A program made the translations under genes and the position numbers. From contig JADLHG010000083.1 of assembly GCA_020848905.1 (NCBI GenBank), positions 146,169 through 210,168 of the forward strand: a DNA stretch of 64,000 nucleotides. Direction: 5' to 3'. Within the stretch, counting starts at the first letter, position 1, and every line of letters starts with the position of its first letter. Below the pieces are notes generated by a model that worked only from the letters and a program-made list of their open reading frames with translations, was not told the origin of the DNA and made no database searches. Positions 1 to 8,273 of the stretch are shown one piece after another. This stretch comes from Deltaproteobacteria bacterium (GTDB taxonomy: Bacteria; Myxococcota_A; Polyangia; GCA-2747355; JADLHG01).

Positions 1-378
1 ATCGACGGTCACGTGCTCGAGGGGATCGCCGCGCTCCGGCGCTTCAACGGGCTCGAGCTCGTCGCGGACCCCGAGGACTACTCTAACGGGAAGCACGTGC
101 CCGAAGCACCGCGACTAGCGCATCCGATGCGCCTCACGCGGGAAACCGGACGCGGACTCATCGCGCTGCGCATTCCGCTCATCAACCCGAAGGGGCAGCA
201 CACGATCAACCTGCCCGAGCCCAACAGCGCCTTCGACACCACCACCCTGCTGCTCCATATGATCGGCCACTTCTTTCGCAGCCGTGGTCGCGAGCTCCGC
301 GAGGAGGCCTGCATGGCCACGCAGAGCTGTCCCTGGATCCCTCCCTCGTCGCCCCGGGCCCCAGAGAACGTGAAGTAA
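1..378 (+). CDS. C-terminal part of an unrecognised protein, 5' end outside window
   Basis: The reading frame is open from base 1 to the TAA at 376-378, so the gene probably starts upstream of the window; a GTG at 13 is only an internal possibility. The visible 125 or so residues show no motif I can assign. A stretch near the middle (LIALRIPLINPKG) looks like a beta strand pair, followed by a segment with one possible amphipathic helix (LLLHMIGHFF) and a Cys-containing, Pro-rich tail. There is no membrane segment or signal that I can see. It converges with the radical SAM gene on the other strand, with 11 bases between the two stop codons. Real coding is likely from the GC-rich third positions, but the identity is unknown. 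Confidence 0.5.
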   Translation: MDGHVLEGIAALRRFNGLELVADPEDYSNGKHVPEAPRLAHPMRLTRETGRGLIALRIPLINPKGQHTINLPEPNSAFDTTTLLLHMIGHFFRSRGRELREEACMATQSCPWIPPSSPRAPENVK

Positions 379-389
379 CTGCGGTCGTC

Positions 390-1925
390 TCAGCGTCGGT
401 GGCGACGCTGCCGCGGCAATGCGGAGCGGCCGGGGTCGCTCTCGCGGACCACCGGCATCGACGCGCCCTCCGCGTAGCGCGCGAGGCACTCGGGCACTCT
501 CCGCCCGGCGCGCAGGTAGTCACGCAGCAGCGTCGGGCCCACCTTCTCCTCGGGGAGGCCGCGCAGCTCGGTCAGGTAGCGCCGCACGAGCTCGACCAGC
601 CGCTGGAGCTCGATGCCGGCCCGCGTCCCCGTCTCGTCGTAGAGCCAGTCGGAAAAGCCGAGGAAGGCGGCGAAGGCCGACTCCGCGCCGAGGAGCAGCG
701 GCAGCGTCTCGCGGAAGTTGCCGCTGTTCGCGACCAGGTCCCAGTAGCGCGCGAAGCGCTTGAGCCGCTGGAGCGTGGCGAAGTCGAGCGCGAGGCTCTG
801 CAGGAGCTCGTAGGGGGGCTCCGGGTCGAAGACCAGGCGCCAGGGCTCCTCGTGCCGCGCGATGGGAGCGCCGCGCAGGCGCTTCAGGATGCCCACCTGA
901 ATCTCGTGCGGCCCGAGCGCGTGGAGCGCGTCGAAGCTCCGGCCGATGCCGTCGAGGGTCTCGCCGGGAAGGCCCAGAATCAGGTCCGCGTGCAGGTGCG
1001 TCCCCGTCTGCTGACGCAGGAAGCGCAGGTTGTCGGCGAGGAGCGCGAGGTCCTGCTCGCGCCGGATGCGCGCGGTCACCTCCGGGTCCATGGACTGCAC
1101 GCCGAGCTCGAGCTGGACGGCTCCGGCGGGGAAGCGGGCGAGTCGCGCCCGGAGCCCGTCGGGGAGGCGGTCCGGCACCACCTCGAAGTGCAGCGAGAGC
1201 TCCTCGTGCTCCTTTTCGAGGAAGTAGTCGAGGAGCGCCTCGCTCGTGCGCGGATGCAGGTTGAAGGTGCGGTCCACGAACTTGAAGGCGCGTGCCCCGC
1301 GGGCGAGGAGCGCGTCGAAGGCGGGGAGGAGACGTTCGAGCGAAAAGCGTCGCACCCCGGCGTCGAGCGAGGAAAGGCAGAACTCGCAGCGGAAGGGGCA
1401 GCCGCGCGAGGCCTCGACGTAGAGCACGCGCCGCGAGAGGTCCTCGTCGGTGTAGAGCGCGTAGGGGAGGGCCAGCGCGTCCAGGTCGGGGGTCCCGCCC
1501 GGCCAGACCTTCGGCAGGTCGCGTCCCCCCGCGAGGAGCTGCGTGCAGAGCTCGCGAAAGGCGACCTCGCCCTCGCCGGTGACCACGTGGTCGGCGAGGG
1601 CCACGATGGGCTGCCCGTCGAGCTCGTGGCTCACCTCGGGGCCTCCGAGCACGACGACCACCTCCGGGGCCACGGCCTTCACGATCGCCACCACCTCGCG
1701 CGTCACCGCGGCGTTCCAGACGTAGACCCCGAGGCCGAGGAGGCGCGGGCGCCGTGCGAGGAGCTTCTCCGCCAGCTCCGCCGGCCGCTCCCCGAGGACG
1801 AACTCGAGGAGCTCGGCCCGCGGCGCGAGCGGACCCAGGTTCGCGAGGAGGTAGCGCAGCCCGAGGCTGGCGTGGGCGTAGCGCGCGTTGACCGTGGCGA
1901 GGAGGAGCTCGGAGGGCATGGACAC
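390..1925 (-). CDS. B12-binding-type radical SAM protein (DUF4080-like)
   Basis: The protein is about 511 residues. Residues 5-140 form a B12-binding-like Rossmann domain (LGLGVYVWNAAV, VVLGGPEVSH) but lack the DxHxxG cobalamin-ligand motif. Residues 165-370 are the radical SAM barrel, with the cluster motif C176-x3-C180-x2-C183 in RGCPFRCEFC, which binds the 4Fe-4S cluster and S-adenosylmethionine. The C-terminal 130 residues resemble the DUF4080 region of this family. Such proteins perform radical modifications of unknown substrates. The start is GTG 1925 or ATG 1919, two codons apart. The stop lies 11 bases from the convergent gene at 1-378. The next gene upstream on the same strand ends 15 bases before this start, so it may be the distal gene of that unit. 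Confidence 0.85.
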   Translation of the reverse strand: MSMPSELLLATVNARYAHASLGLRYLLANLGPLAPRAELLEFVLGERPAELAEKLLARRPRLLGLGVYVWNAAVTREVVAIVKAVAPEVVVVLGGPEVSHELDGQPIVALADHVVTGEGEVAFRELCTQLLAGGRDLPKVWPGGTPDLDALALPYALYTDEDLSRRVLYVEASRGCPFRCEFCLSSLDAGVRRFSLERLLPAFDALLARGARAFKFVDRTFNLHPRTSEALLDYFLEKEHEELSLHFEVVPDRLPDGLRARLARFPAGAVQLELGVQSMDPEVTARIRREQDLALLADNLRFLRQQTGTHLHADLILGLPGETLDGIGRSFDALHALGPHEIQVGILKRLRGAPIARHEEPWRLVFDPEPPYELLQSLALDFATLQRLKRFARYWDLVANSGNFRETLPLLLGAESAFAAFLGFSDWLYDETGTRAGIELQRLVELVRRYLTELRGLPEEKVGPTLLRDYLRAGRRVPECLARYAEGASMPVVRESDPGRSALPRQRRHRR

Positions 1926-1940
1926 GTCGGGGAGCCGGCC

Positions 1941-3017
1941 TCAGGGAAAGGGGATCGCGGTCATCAGCGGGCAGCTCTCGGTCGCCAGCGTCTTGAGCTC
2001 GGCGTCGGTGAGGACGCGCGAGAAGCTCAGCACGGCATCGATGGCCCCCTGAAACGAGAGGCTCGCGATCTGGGTCTGGCCTCGTCCGCCGACGCGCAGA
2101 AGGTTGCTCACCGGGGTCCCCGTCGGAAGGGTCGCGGAACCAGCGGAGCCCTGCAGCCGTCCGTTCACGTACAGCATCACGGTGGCTTTAGGCGTGTTCC
2201 AGACAGCCGCGAAGTGGGTCCAGCTTCCACGCACGAGCGCGGTGTGAGGCACGCCGGCCGCGACAAGGAGTTGGCCCTTCGACAGGTCGTGTAGCTCGGC
2301 TCGGACCTGAGCCAGATCCGGACGGTGGCGAAGGGCGAGCAGATAGGTCGAGCCACCAATGGTGAGGCTGCCCGACAGTAGCTCGAGGAACTCGCCCGAG
2401 CTGTACGTCGAACCCGGGTTCTGCGGGTCGTAGTCCGGGCGAACCCAGAGAGCGGCGGTTCCCTCGCGTGGTCCCAGGTTACTTCCGCCGTAGGTCCAGC
2501 CGTCGTGGGTCGTGGTGACGCGGACGCTCGGCGCCGGCTTGCCGTCCTTGTCGGTGGTAATAGTGGCGATGGGGGCGATGGGAAGGTCGCCGTCGTGCTT
2601 GTCACGAAGCACCTGGGTCACGGTCCCGCCCCAGGGCGGAAAGAAATCCAGGTGCAGGAGCAGCGACGGATCGCTGCAGAGGCTGGCGACGCCGCCCCCA
2701 TCCGGGGCGCGCTGATCCGGCGGGCGCATCGCGTCGGGCGCGCGACCATCGGTCGGGGGACGCCCATCCGAAGGACGGGCTGCGTCGGTCGCCGCGCCGT
2801 CGCCGCCCAGGACTCCGCGCTCCGTGCCCAGGCCATCGCCTCCGGCGCGCGCTTCGGCGGTCTGACCGTCTCTCGCGCCCGTCTCGCCCGCGGCGCTTCC
2901 ATCGGTCGGGCCGTCGGTCGGCGCGTAACGAGCGAGCAAGCGGCAACTCGTCAGCAGCAGCACCCCGACGAGAAGGGCGCCGGCCACCGGCCAGCGGCGC
3001 TTCGGCGGGGCGCCCAT
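1941..3017 (-). CDS. Lipoprotein with LamG/concanavalin A-like domain
   Basis: I chose ATG 3017 because it is preceded by a strong Shine-Dalgarno (GGGAGGAG, about 3025-3031) and opens directly into a lipoprotein signal: basic residues, a hydrophobic core and the lipobox LLTSC with Cys25. A longer frame to 3059 adds 14 residues that spoil the signal. Residues 26-105 are an Asp/Gly/Arg/Pro-rich linker of the type common on myxobacterial surface lipoproteins. The last 220 residues read as a jelly-roll LamG-like (Laminin_G_3) domain: LLLHLDF near its start, GTAALWVRPDY, and GSWTHFAAVWN...VMLYVNGRLQG towards the end. This fold usually binds carbohydrate or protein ligands. The function is inferred to be surface binding; the ligand is unknown. 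Confidence 0.75.
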   Translation of the reverse strand: MGAPPKRRWPVAGALLVGVLLLTSCRLLARYAPTDGPTDGSAAGETGARDGQTAEARAGGDGLGTERGVLGGDGAATDAARPSDGRPPTDGRAPDAMRPPDQRAPDGGGVASLCSDPSLLLHLDFFPPWGGTVTQVLRDKHDGDLPIAPIATITTDKDGKPAPSVRVTTTHDGWTYGGSNLGPREGTAALWVRPDYDPQNPGSTYSSGEFLELLSGSLTIGGSTYLLALRHRPDLAQVRAELHDLSKGQLLVAAGVPHTALVRGSWTHFAAVWNTPKATVMLYVNGRLQGSAGSATLPTGTPVSNLLRVGGRGQTQIASLSFQGAIDAVLSFSRVLTDAELKTLATESCPLMTAIPFP

Positions 3018-3039
3018 TGCCGACTCCTCCCGGTCCCCG

Positions 3040-3984
3040 CTACTCACGTCCCACGGCAAAGACCTCGAAGCGCGCCGGTCGCCGGATCTCGAAGGTCCCG
3101 GACGTGACGGAGAAGCCGCTCTCGGCGCCCGGGGCGAGGTCCGAGCGGCTCACGTAGTTCGAGGCGTACGAGGCCAGCTTGCCGTCCCCATCGCGGCCGA
3201 CGGCGATCACCTGGACGAAGCGCGCGGGCTTGCTCCCCACGTTCCGCACCGTGCCGACGATCTGCTGCATCGTGGTCAGGTAGGGCTGGACGGTCTGCTC
3301 GGTGACCTTGATCGTGGCGAGCTGCGGAGGGGAGTAGCTCGTCGTGCGGAGCTCGCCCGGCGCAGCGTCGAAGCGGGAGTAGACGGGGGCGCGCATGATC
3401 ATCACCAGCACGGGAGTCGTCTGCCCCGGCGCGAGGAGCTCGATCGGGGCCCAGCCGTGGTGCTCGCCGACGCGCTTGCCCTGCGCGTCGAAGAGGCTGA
3501 CCAGCGCCGAGGGGCGCTCGATCGGCACCTGGCCCGTGTTGGCGAGGGTGCCGATCCAGATGTCGGTTCCGCGCGGCAGGCGGGCGTGCTGCACGTCGCG
3601 GAGCTCGGCCTTCGGCGGAGGGCTGGCCTCCGCGCTGGTGCGCTGGATCGAGGGGACCCGGACGCGGGGCACCCCGCTGGTCCCCGAGAGACGCGTGCGG
3701 AGCTCGGCCTCGGTCGGGCCGCGCCCGAACTGCTTGATCACGGCGATGAGCCCGACGGCGGCCACGAAGATGGCGATCGCGACGACGACCACCACCCCCT
3801 TCGCCAGCGAGGCCCGCAGGGGAGCGCTCCGCGGCGTGGGCTGTACGACCACGGGCGCGGTGGGCCGCTTCCGCTCGACGAGGAAGACCGCGGAGCAGTA
3901 GGTGCACCGGAACTGGTCGTGTCCGAGGGAGTCCGCCTCGTGCGACGAGCATTGCGGACAGGTGAGCTCGATGATGCGGGCCAT
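3040..3984 (-). CDS. Zinc-ribbon, single-pass membrane protein
   Basis: The N-terminus carries a zinc ribbon with Cys9-x2-Cys12 and Cys27-x2-Cys30 (CPQC, CTYC). It is followed by a Pro-rich segment and one membrane helix at about residues 63-85 (VVVVVAIAIFVAAVGLIAVI). The remaining 220 residues should lie outside the cytoplasm. They contain two beta-rich segments, each with a phrase like IGTLANTG and IVGTVRNVGSKPARFVQV. This resembles the FxLYD or DUF3426-type domains found behind zinc ribbons in proteobacterial membrane proteins. The stop is 22 bases upstream of the LamG lipoprotein start, so the two may be cotranscribed. The role is unknown; a ligand-sensing or envelope scaffolding role is only a guess. 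Confidence 0.7.
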   Translation of the reverse strand: MARIIELTCPQCSSHEADSLGHDQFRCTYCSAVFLVERKRPTAPVVVQPTPRSAPLRASLAKGVVVVVAIAIFVAAVGLIAVIKQFGRGPTEAELRTRLSGTSGVPRVRVPSIQRTSAEASPPPKAELRDVQHARLPRGTDIWIGTLANTGQVPIERPSALVSLFDAQGKRVGEHHGWAPIELLAPGQTTPVLVMIMRAPVYSRFDAAPGELRTTSYSPPQLATIKVTEQTVQPYLTTMQQIVGTVRNVGSKPARFVQVIAVGRDGDGKLASYASNYVSRSDLAPGAESGFSVTSGTFEIRRPARFEVFAVGRE

Positions 3985-4052
3985 GGAGCCCCTTCAGTAT
4001 ACGACCCGGCCGCGCCCGGGACGAGCGCGGAGACAGGCGGCGCTCAGGTCCC

Positions 4053-6464
4053 TTAGCGCGCGCGGCGGAAGGCGAGGGCGAGGAGGGCGAGGACGAGCAG
4101 CATCCAGCCCCCCGCGGCACCGGCACCCCCGAGGCTGCACCCGCTCGTGTAGTCCGGGTCGCAGGCGTTGCCCAGGCCGTCCTTGTCCTCGTCCTGCTGG
4201 AGCGAGTTCACCACCGACGGGCAGTTGTCGCGGGCGTTCACCACGCCGTCGGAGTCGAAGTCCCCGCAGGCATCCCCTTCGCCGTCGATGTTCGAGTCGG
4301 TCTGCAGCGGGTTCGCCTGCTTCGGGCAGTTGTCGAAGGCGTTGACCAGCCCGTCTCCGTCGTAGTCCTTCTCGCCGTCCTTCTTCTTCTTCTCGTCGGT
4401 GACCTCGTCGGCCACGCGGAAGAAATCGACGCGATCCACCCGCACCGGGCCGCCGAGCGAGGCCGCGGCCGGGTCGTCCACGGGAACGAGGGTGAGCTTC
4501 GTGTAGACCTTGTCGAGCTCCGTCGCGCACGAATCGCGCCACCCTTCGCTCGCGGTGCCCTGGCCGGCGCAGTACGGCCCGCACGCGGTGAGCCCCTCCT
4601 TGGTCTTGCACGCGCCCGCCTTGACCAGCGCGCCCGAGCAGCTGTCGTACCAGCCCTCGCCGGGCTTCCCCTCGTTCTTGCACAGGGCCACGCAGTCCGT
4701 GCAGGCGCCGGCCTTGATCGTCTTCGCGGGGACGGGGACCGTCACGTTGTGCTTCAGCCCGTCGGCGGCGATGGGGAAGCGCACCTCCTGCTTGCCCGCG
4801 GCGTGCTCGAGGACCCACTTCCCGTGGAGCAGTCGCGGCCCGCCGGTCTTGTCGTCCTTGAGAGACGGGACCGTCATCACGACCTGGAGCGCGTCGAAGT
4901 GCTTTCCGTTCAGGCGCACGTTCTCCGCGCTCATCCCCGAGGCGGCTCCCTTGAGCGGCAAGACCAGCTCGCCGTTCTCGAGAGCGAGAGGCTGCTTGAG
5001 CTCTGCGCCCCGCCAGCCCTCGAGCTCGATGTCGTCCTTCCACTGCGGCGCGCCGCCCCACTCCCAGAGCGCGTGGTCCACGGTCGAGTCCCACGTGTTC
5101 TTGTTGCGCAGGCGATGCCCGGTGGCCTTGTAGAGGTGCCGGGAGAAGGCGCGACGGTAGGTGTTCAGCCGGTCGAGGCTCTCCTGCTTCAGCCCCTCCT
5201 TGCCGACCAGCAGCACGAAGAGCTGGGTGTTGGTCTTGTACGACTCGGTCCAGTCGGGGAAGCGGTCTCCGTTGCCGTTGATGATGTTCTGGATCGTGAC
5301 GGGCTTCTTCTTCCCCTTGGCCGTGATGTACGCCGGCGACTGGACCTCCGATCCGGTGTACGGGGCGCACCCTCCGGCGAGGGTGCGGTAGTACGGCGGG
5401 TCGAGGCAGACGTCGAACTTCTTCAGACAGGCCTCCAGGTCGTCCTTGCACTTCAGGCCGCCCCCGATCTCCAGCTCGGCGCAGTCCTTCGTCAGCCCCT
5501 CGAGCGTGCTGGGCTTGAGCGTGCAGTTGCGGTCCGAGGTGTCCACGCGAAAGATGGGCGGCACCTGCTCGGGGGGGATGAGCCCCCACAGGTAGAGGTC
5601 GAGCGGGCGTGTGCCCCGCACCGGCGGCACGGCGTAGAAGGTGCCGTTACCCTCTTCGCGCCAGTTGCAGCCGTACATCAGCTCGCCGAAGGTGTTGAGG
5701 TACAGGCTCCAGTGCGCGCCCTGCTGGCCGATCAGGTCGTCGTAGACCTTCCCGTCGGAGATGTAGTTGATGTAGCAGCAGACGTCGTGCTCCGTCTCGT
5801 GGGTCAGGATGTTGAGGGGCTGCACCTCCGTCGGATCGGTCATCTCCTTGTCCGTCCAGTCCCAGAGCCCCCACATATTGATGATCGCGTGGAGCTGATT
5901 CCCCTCGGGGAGCGGGTTGTACGGCCGCCCGATGCCCTTGATATTCATGATCTGGCGACTTTGATAGGAAAGCTCGAAGTGATAGGCGAGGGGGCAGTCC
6001 TGGGTCTGGTCGGGAGGAACCGTGGCCCCCGAGGTGTGCTTGAAGTTCATGAAGAAGACGTAGGTCTGAAAGCGATCGACGTAGTCCGAGAGGCCTTGCA
6101 CGCGCTGGAGGGCGGTGTTGAAGCTCACCGGCGACATGGCGTAGGCCTCCGTCTCCTTGGGGTCGCGCTCGCAGCGGCCGGCGCGCACCAGGTACGGGGC
6201 GACGTCCACCACCACGATGTCCCCGAGACGGCAGACCCCCTTCTGCGCGAGGGCCTCCTTGCAGGCGGCGAGGGTGCCGCTGTCGGAGCTCGGGCCCGCG
6301 TCGATGTGCATCATCCCCTTCGGGCGGCGGAAGGCCGGCAGCTTGGCCACGTCGATGTCGAGGCCCGGAGGGGGGGTGCAGGTCTGGGCGCCCCGCGGGG
6401 GGCCGGCCCAGGCCAGCGTCGGAACGAGGAGGAGCCCGATCGTCGCGAGGAAACGCCGCACCAT
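4053..6464 (-). CDS. Secreted metallopeptidase-like protein with TSP3 repeats and MYXO-CTERM anchor
   Basis: This 803-residue protein has a clean Sec signal peptide (cleavage after LAWA, about residue 20). An HExxH zinc motif is visible at H222-E223-T-E-H226, followed directly by DVCC. The middle contains two Cys-rich repeats that share the pattern C-x3-C...EGW-x-DSC (around residues 595-660). Near the end are two thrombospondin type 3-like calcium-binding repeats ([30 protein letters not shown]). The last 30 residues are a MYXO-CTERM-type tail: GCSL, hydrophobic helix, RRAR. In myxobacteria such tails direct surface anchoring and processing by rhombosortase/myxosortase-type enzymes. I infer a calcium-bound, surface-attached zinc hydrolase. 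No third zinc ligand was identified, so the peptidase activity is not certain. I recognise no named family for the catalytic region. Confidence 0.75.
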   Translation of the reverse strand: MVRRFLATIGLLLVPTLAWAGPPRGAQTCTPPPGLDIDVAKLPAFRRPKGMMHIDAGPSSDSGTLAACKEALAQKGVCRLGDIVVVDVAPYLVRAGRCERDPKETEAYAMSPVSFNTALQRVQGLSDYVDRFQTYVFFMNFKHTSGATVPPDQTQDCPLAYHFELSYQSRQIMNIKGIGRPYNPLPEGNQLHAIINMWGLWDWTDKEMTDPTEVQPLNILTHETEHDVCCYINYISDGKVYDDLIGQQGAHWSLYLNTFGELMYGCNWREEGNGTFYAVPPVRGTRPLDLYLWGLIPPEQVPPIFRVDTSDRNCTLKPSTLEGLTKDCAELEIGGGLKCKDDLEACLKKFDVCLDPPYYRTLAGGCAPYTGSEVQSPAYITAKGKKKPVTIQNIINGNGDRFPDWTESYKTNTQLFVLLVGKEGLKQESLDRLNTYRRAFSRHLYKATGHRLRNKNTWDSTVDHALWEWGGAPQWKDDIELEGWRGAELKQPLALENGELVLPLKGAASGMSAENVRLNGKHFDALQVVMTVPSLKDDKTGGPRLLHGKWVLEHAAGKQEVRFPIAADGLKHNVTVPVPAKTIKAGACTDCVALCKNEGKPGEGWYDSCSGALVKAGACKTKEGLTACGPYCAGQGTASEGWRDSCATELDKVYTKLTLVPVDDPAAASLGGPVRVDRVDFFRVADEVTDEKKKKDGEKDYDGDGLVNAFDNCPKQANPLQTDSNIDGEGDACGDFDSDGVVNARDNCPSVVNSLQQDEDKDGLGNACDPDYTSGCSLGGAGAAGGWMLLVLALLALAFRRAR

Positions 6465-6709
6465 CTATATACCTCTCGAAGCGCGCGGCCACCTATGGCC
6501 GCGGGGGTAAGACTGCGCCAACTGGCGGCGGGATGCTAGCGCGGGCGGGCTCTCCGGTCAGCAGCCAAAAGAGAGAGAGGCGGCTCCGGATTCCGAGGAG
6601 AACCCGCGCCGGCGCCGGGCGCACTCGCGTCGTGCGCCTCGTGATCACGAAGGAAATATGGAGTCGGCGAAGGCCCGTCCAGGGTACGGACCTTGCTTGA
6701 CGGGCACCT

Positions 6710-7489
6710 GTGACCTGCGCGCGCGCCCTGGCCTTCGTGGCCGCAATCCTCTGGCTGGGCCTGCTTCCGTCCGGGAGGGCCTTCGCCGAGCCGGGGCGGC
6801 TCGCGGCCGAGGCTCGGGCCTATGCCGCGCGCCATGGCTTTCCGGTCCGCGTGGTCTCGGCCGGGCCCGCCTGGCGCCGGGTAGAGCGAGTGTGCGTGCC
6901 CGTGCTGCGCGACGCGTGGGAGGACTTCCAGCGCTGCTTCACGGCAGCGAACGGCAGCGTGCTGCTCCGCTACGCGCTGGTTTACCCGGACGCTCCGTTC
7001 AGCCGGAAGTACGACCTCGTCGGGCGCGAGAACAAGCACCTCGGCCTGGTGGTGCAGCCGGGCGACATCTACTACTGGGCGCGCAACGTGAACGGGACCC
7101 ACCCGCGCTGGGAGGACCACTCGAGCGCGCACCTGAACCCGGACGCGCTCGGCTACTCGATGGCTGTCGAGCTCTCCGACCGGCTGCCTCACCTTCGGGA
7201 CTGGCTCGCGGCCCGCGCGCAGCCGAGCGACACCGAGTGGCTGCAGGGGAACTGCATGGACTGGCTGCCGAACGCCGAGGTCGCGCCGGGGCGCGGGCTC
7301 TTTCACGAGCTCGGGATCAGCCGCTCGCGGGACGGCGCGAACATGAGGGCCAAGCTCCTGCACGGCGCGAACGCGCGCCTCTCCGTGGTGGGGATCCACG
7401 TCCGGGACCTGGCCGAGTTCCAAGCCCTCCCCGAGGCGCAGCTTCTCGGCCCGCCTCCCGCGGGTGGAATCGACGACGCCGTGCGCTAG
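6710..7489 (+). CDS. Exported protein of unknown function
   Basis: The GTG at 6710 opens into a signal peptide (hydrophobic run AFVAAILWLGLLPSGRAFA, cleavage near residue 26). The mature part is about 233 residues and globular, with three or four Cys that could form disulfides and several Trp/His patches (DIYYWARNVNGTHPRWEDHSSAHLNPD). No motif allows assignment to a family. Upstream lie 245 bases shared with the divergent TSP3-repeat gene at 4053-6464. Downstream, the ODP-like gene starts 43 bases after the stop on the same strand, so cotranscription is possible. An alternative frame from 6658 lacks any signal peptide and looks like a shadow. Confidence 0.6.
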   Translation: MTCARALAFVAAILWLGLLPSGRAFAEPGRLAAEARAYAARHGFPVRVVSAGPAWRRVERVCVPVLRDAWEDFQRCFTAANGSVLLRYALVYPDAPFSRKYDLVGRENKHLGLVVQPGDIYYWARNVNGTHPRWEDHSSAHLNPDALGYSMAVELSDRLPHLRDWLAARAQPSDTEWLQGNCMDWLPNAEVAPGRGLFHELGISRSRDGANMRAKLLHGANARLSVVGIHVRDLAEFQALPEAQLLGPPPAGGIDDAVR

Positions 7490-7532
7490 ACTGGGGCGGC
7501 GGTCGCGGCCGGCGGCCGGAGGGGGAGAAACC

Positions 7533-8264
7533 ATGGCCAAGGATCGCTACGACGACGCGGTGGCGGTGACGCACGAGATCTCGTGGGTCGGCTTCTACGA
7601 AGAGGAGACCAAGCTCCACTGCAATCCGTACGTGCTCCTCGACGAGGAAGAGGCGGTGTTCATCGACCCGGGGTCGATCCCCGACTTCCCGGTGATCATG
7701 CGCAAGGTGATCGAGGTCGTGCGCCCCGCCGAGATCAGCCTGATCGTCGCCTCGCACCAGGACCCGGACGTCTGCGGCAACCTGCCCGTGGTCGAGGACG
7801 TGATCGACCGCCCCGACCTGCGCATCGCCGCGCACATGAACACCGTCCGGCTCATCCGGCACTACGGGCTGCGCTCGGAGCTCTATCCCGTGGACCGGAA
7901 CAACTACACGCTGACGCTGAAGAGCGGTCGGCGCCTGGACTTCTTCTGGACGCCGTTTCTGCACTCCCCGGGGGCGATCATGACCTTCGACGGCACCTCG
8001 GGGACGCTCTTCACGAGCGACCTCTTCGGCGGGCTCTCCGAGGAGTGGGCGCTCTTCGCCAAGGGGGACTTCCTGACCCCCATGGCGGCCTTTCACCGGC
8101 TCTACATGCCGACGCGGGAGCTGCTCGCCCGCTGCATGGACCAGGTGGCCGAGCTGCCGGTGCAGCGCATCTGTCCCCAGCACGGCTCGATCTTGCAGGG
8201 CTCGCAGGTGAAGGAGGCGATCGCCTTCCTGAAAGCCCTGCCCTGCGCCATGGATGCGACCTAG
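7533..8264 (+). CDS. Flavodiiron-type metallo-beta-lactamase protein, ODP-like oxygen/diiron sensor
   Basis: The start at ATG 7533 follows a good Shine-Dalgarno (GGGGGAGAAACC). The 243-residue protein is a metallo-beta-lactamase fold with the ligand set of flavodiiron proteins: H75-x-D77-x-D79 (SHQDPDV), H144 (FLHSPG), D163 (TSDLFGG) and H217 (CPQHGSI). No flavodoxin domain follows. This matches the stand-alone ODP (oxygen-binding diiron protein) type known from chemotaxis operons of spirochaetes and Thermotoga, where a diiron centre binds O2. In the normal flavodiiron motif the second residue is Glu; here it is Asp77, and the position after Asp79 is Val rather than His, as in ODPs. The next gene is a hybrid kinase only 9 bases downstream, so I infer a redox or O2 input for that kinase. 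Confidence 0.8.
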   Translation: MAKDRYDDAVAVTHEISWVGFYEEETKLHCNPYVLLDEEEAVFIDPGSIPDFPVIMRKVIEVVRPAEISLIVASHQDPDVCGNLPVVEDVIDRPDLRIAAHMNTVRLIRHYGLRSELYPVDRNNYTLTLKSGRRLDFFWTPFLHSPGAIMTFDGTSGTLFTSDLFGGLSEEWALFAKGDFLTPMAAFHRLYMPTRELLARCMDQVAELPVQRICPQHGSILQGSQVKEAIAFLKALPCAMDAT

Positions 8265-8273
8265 GGGGCCCGC

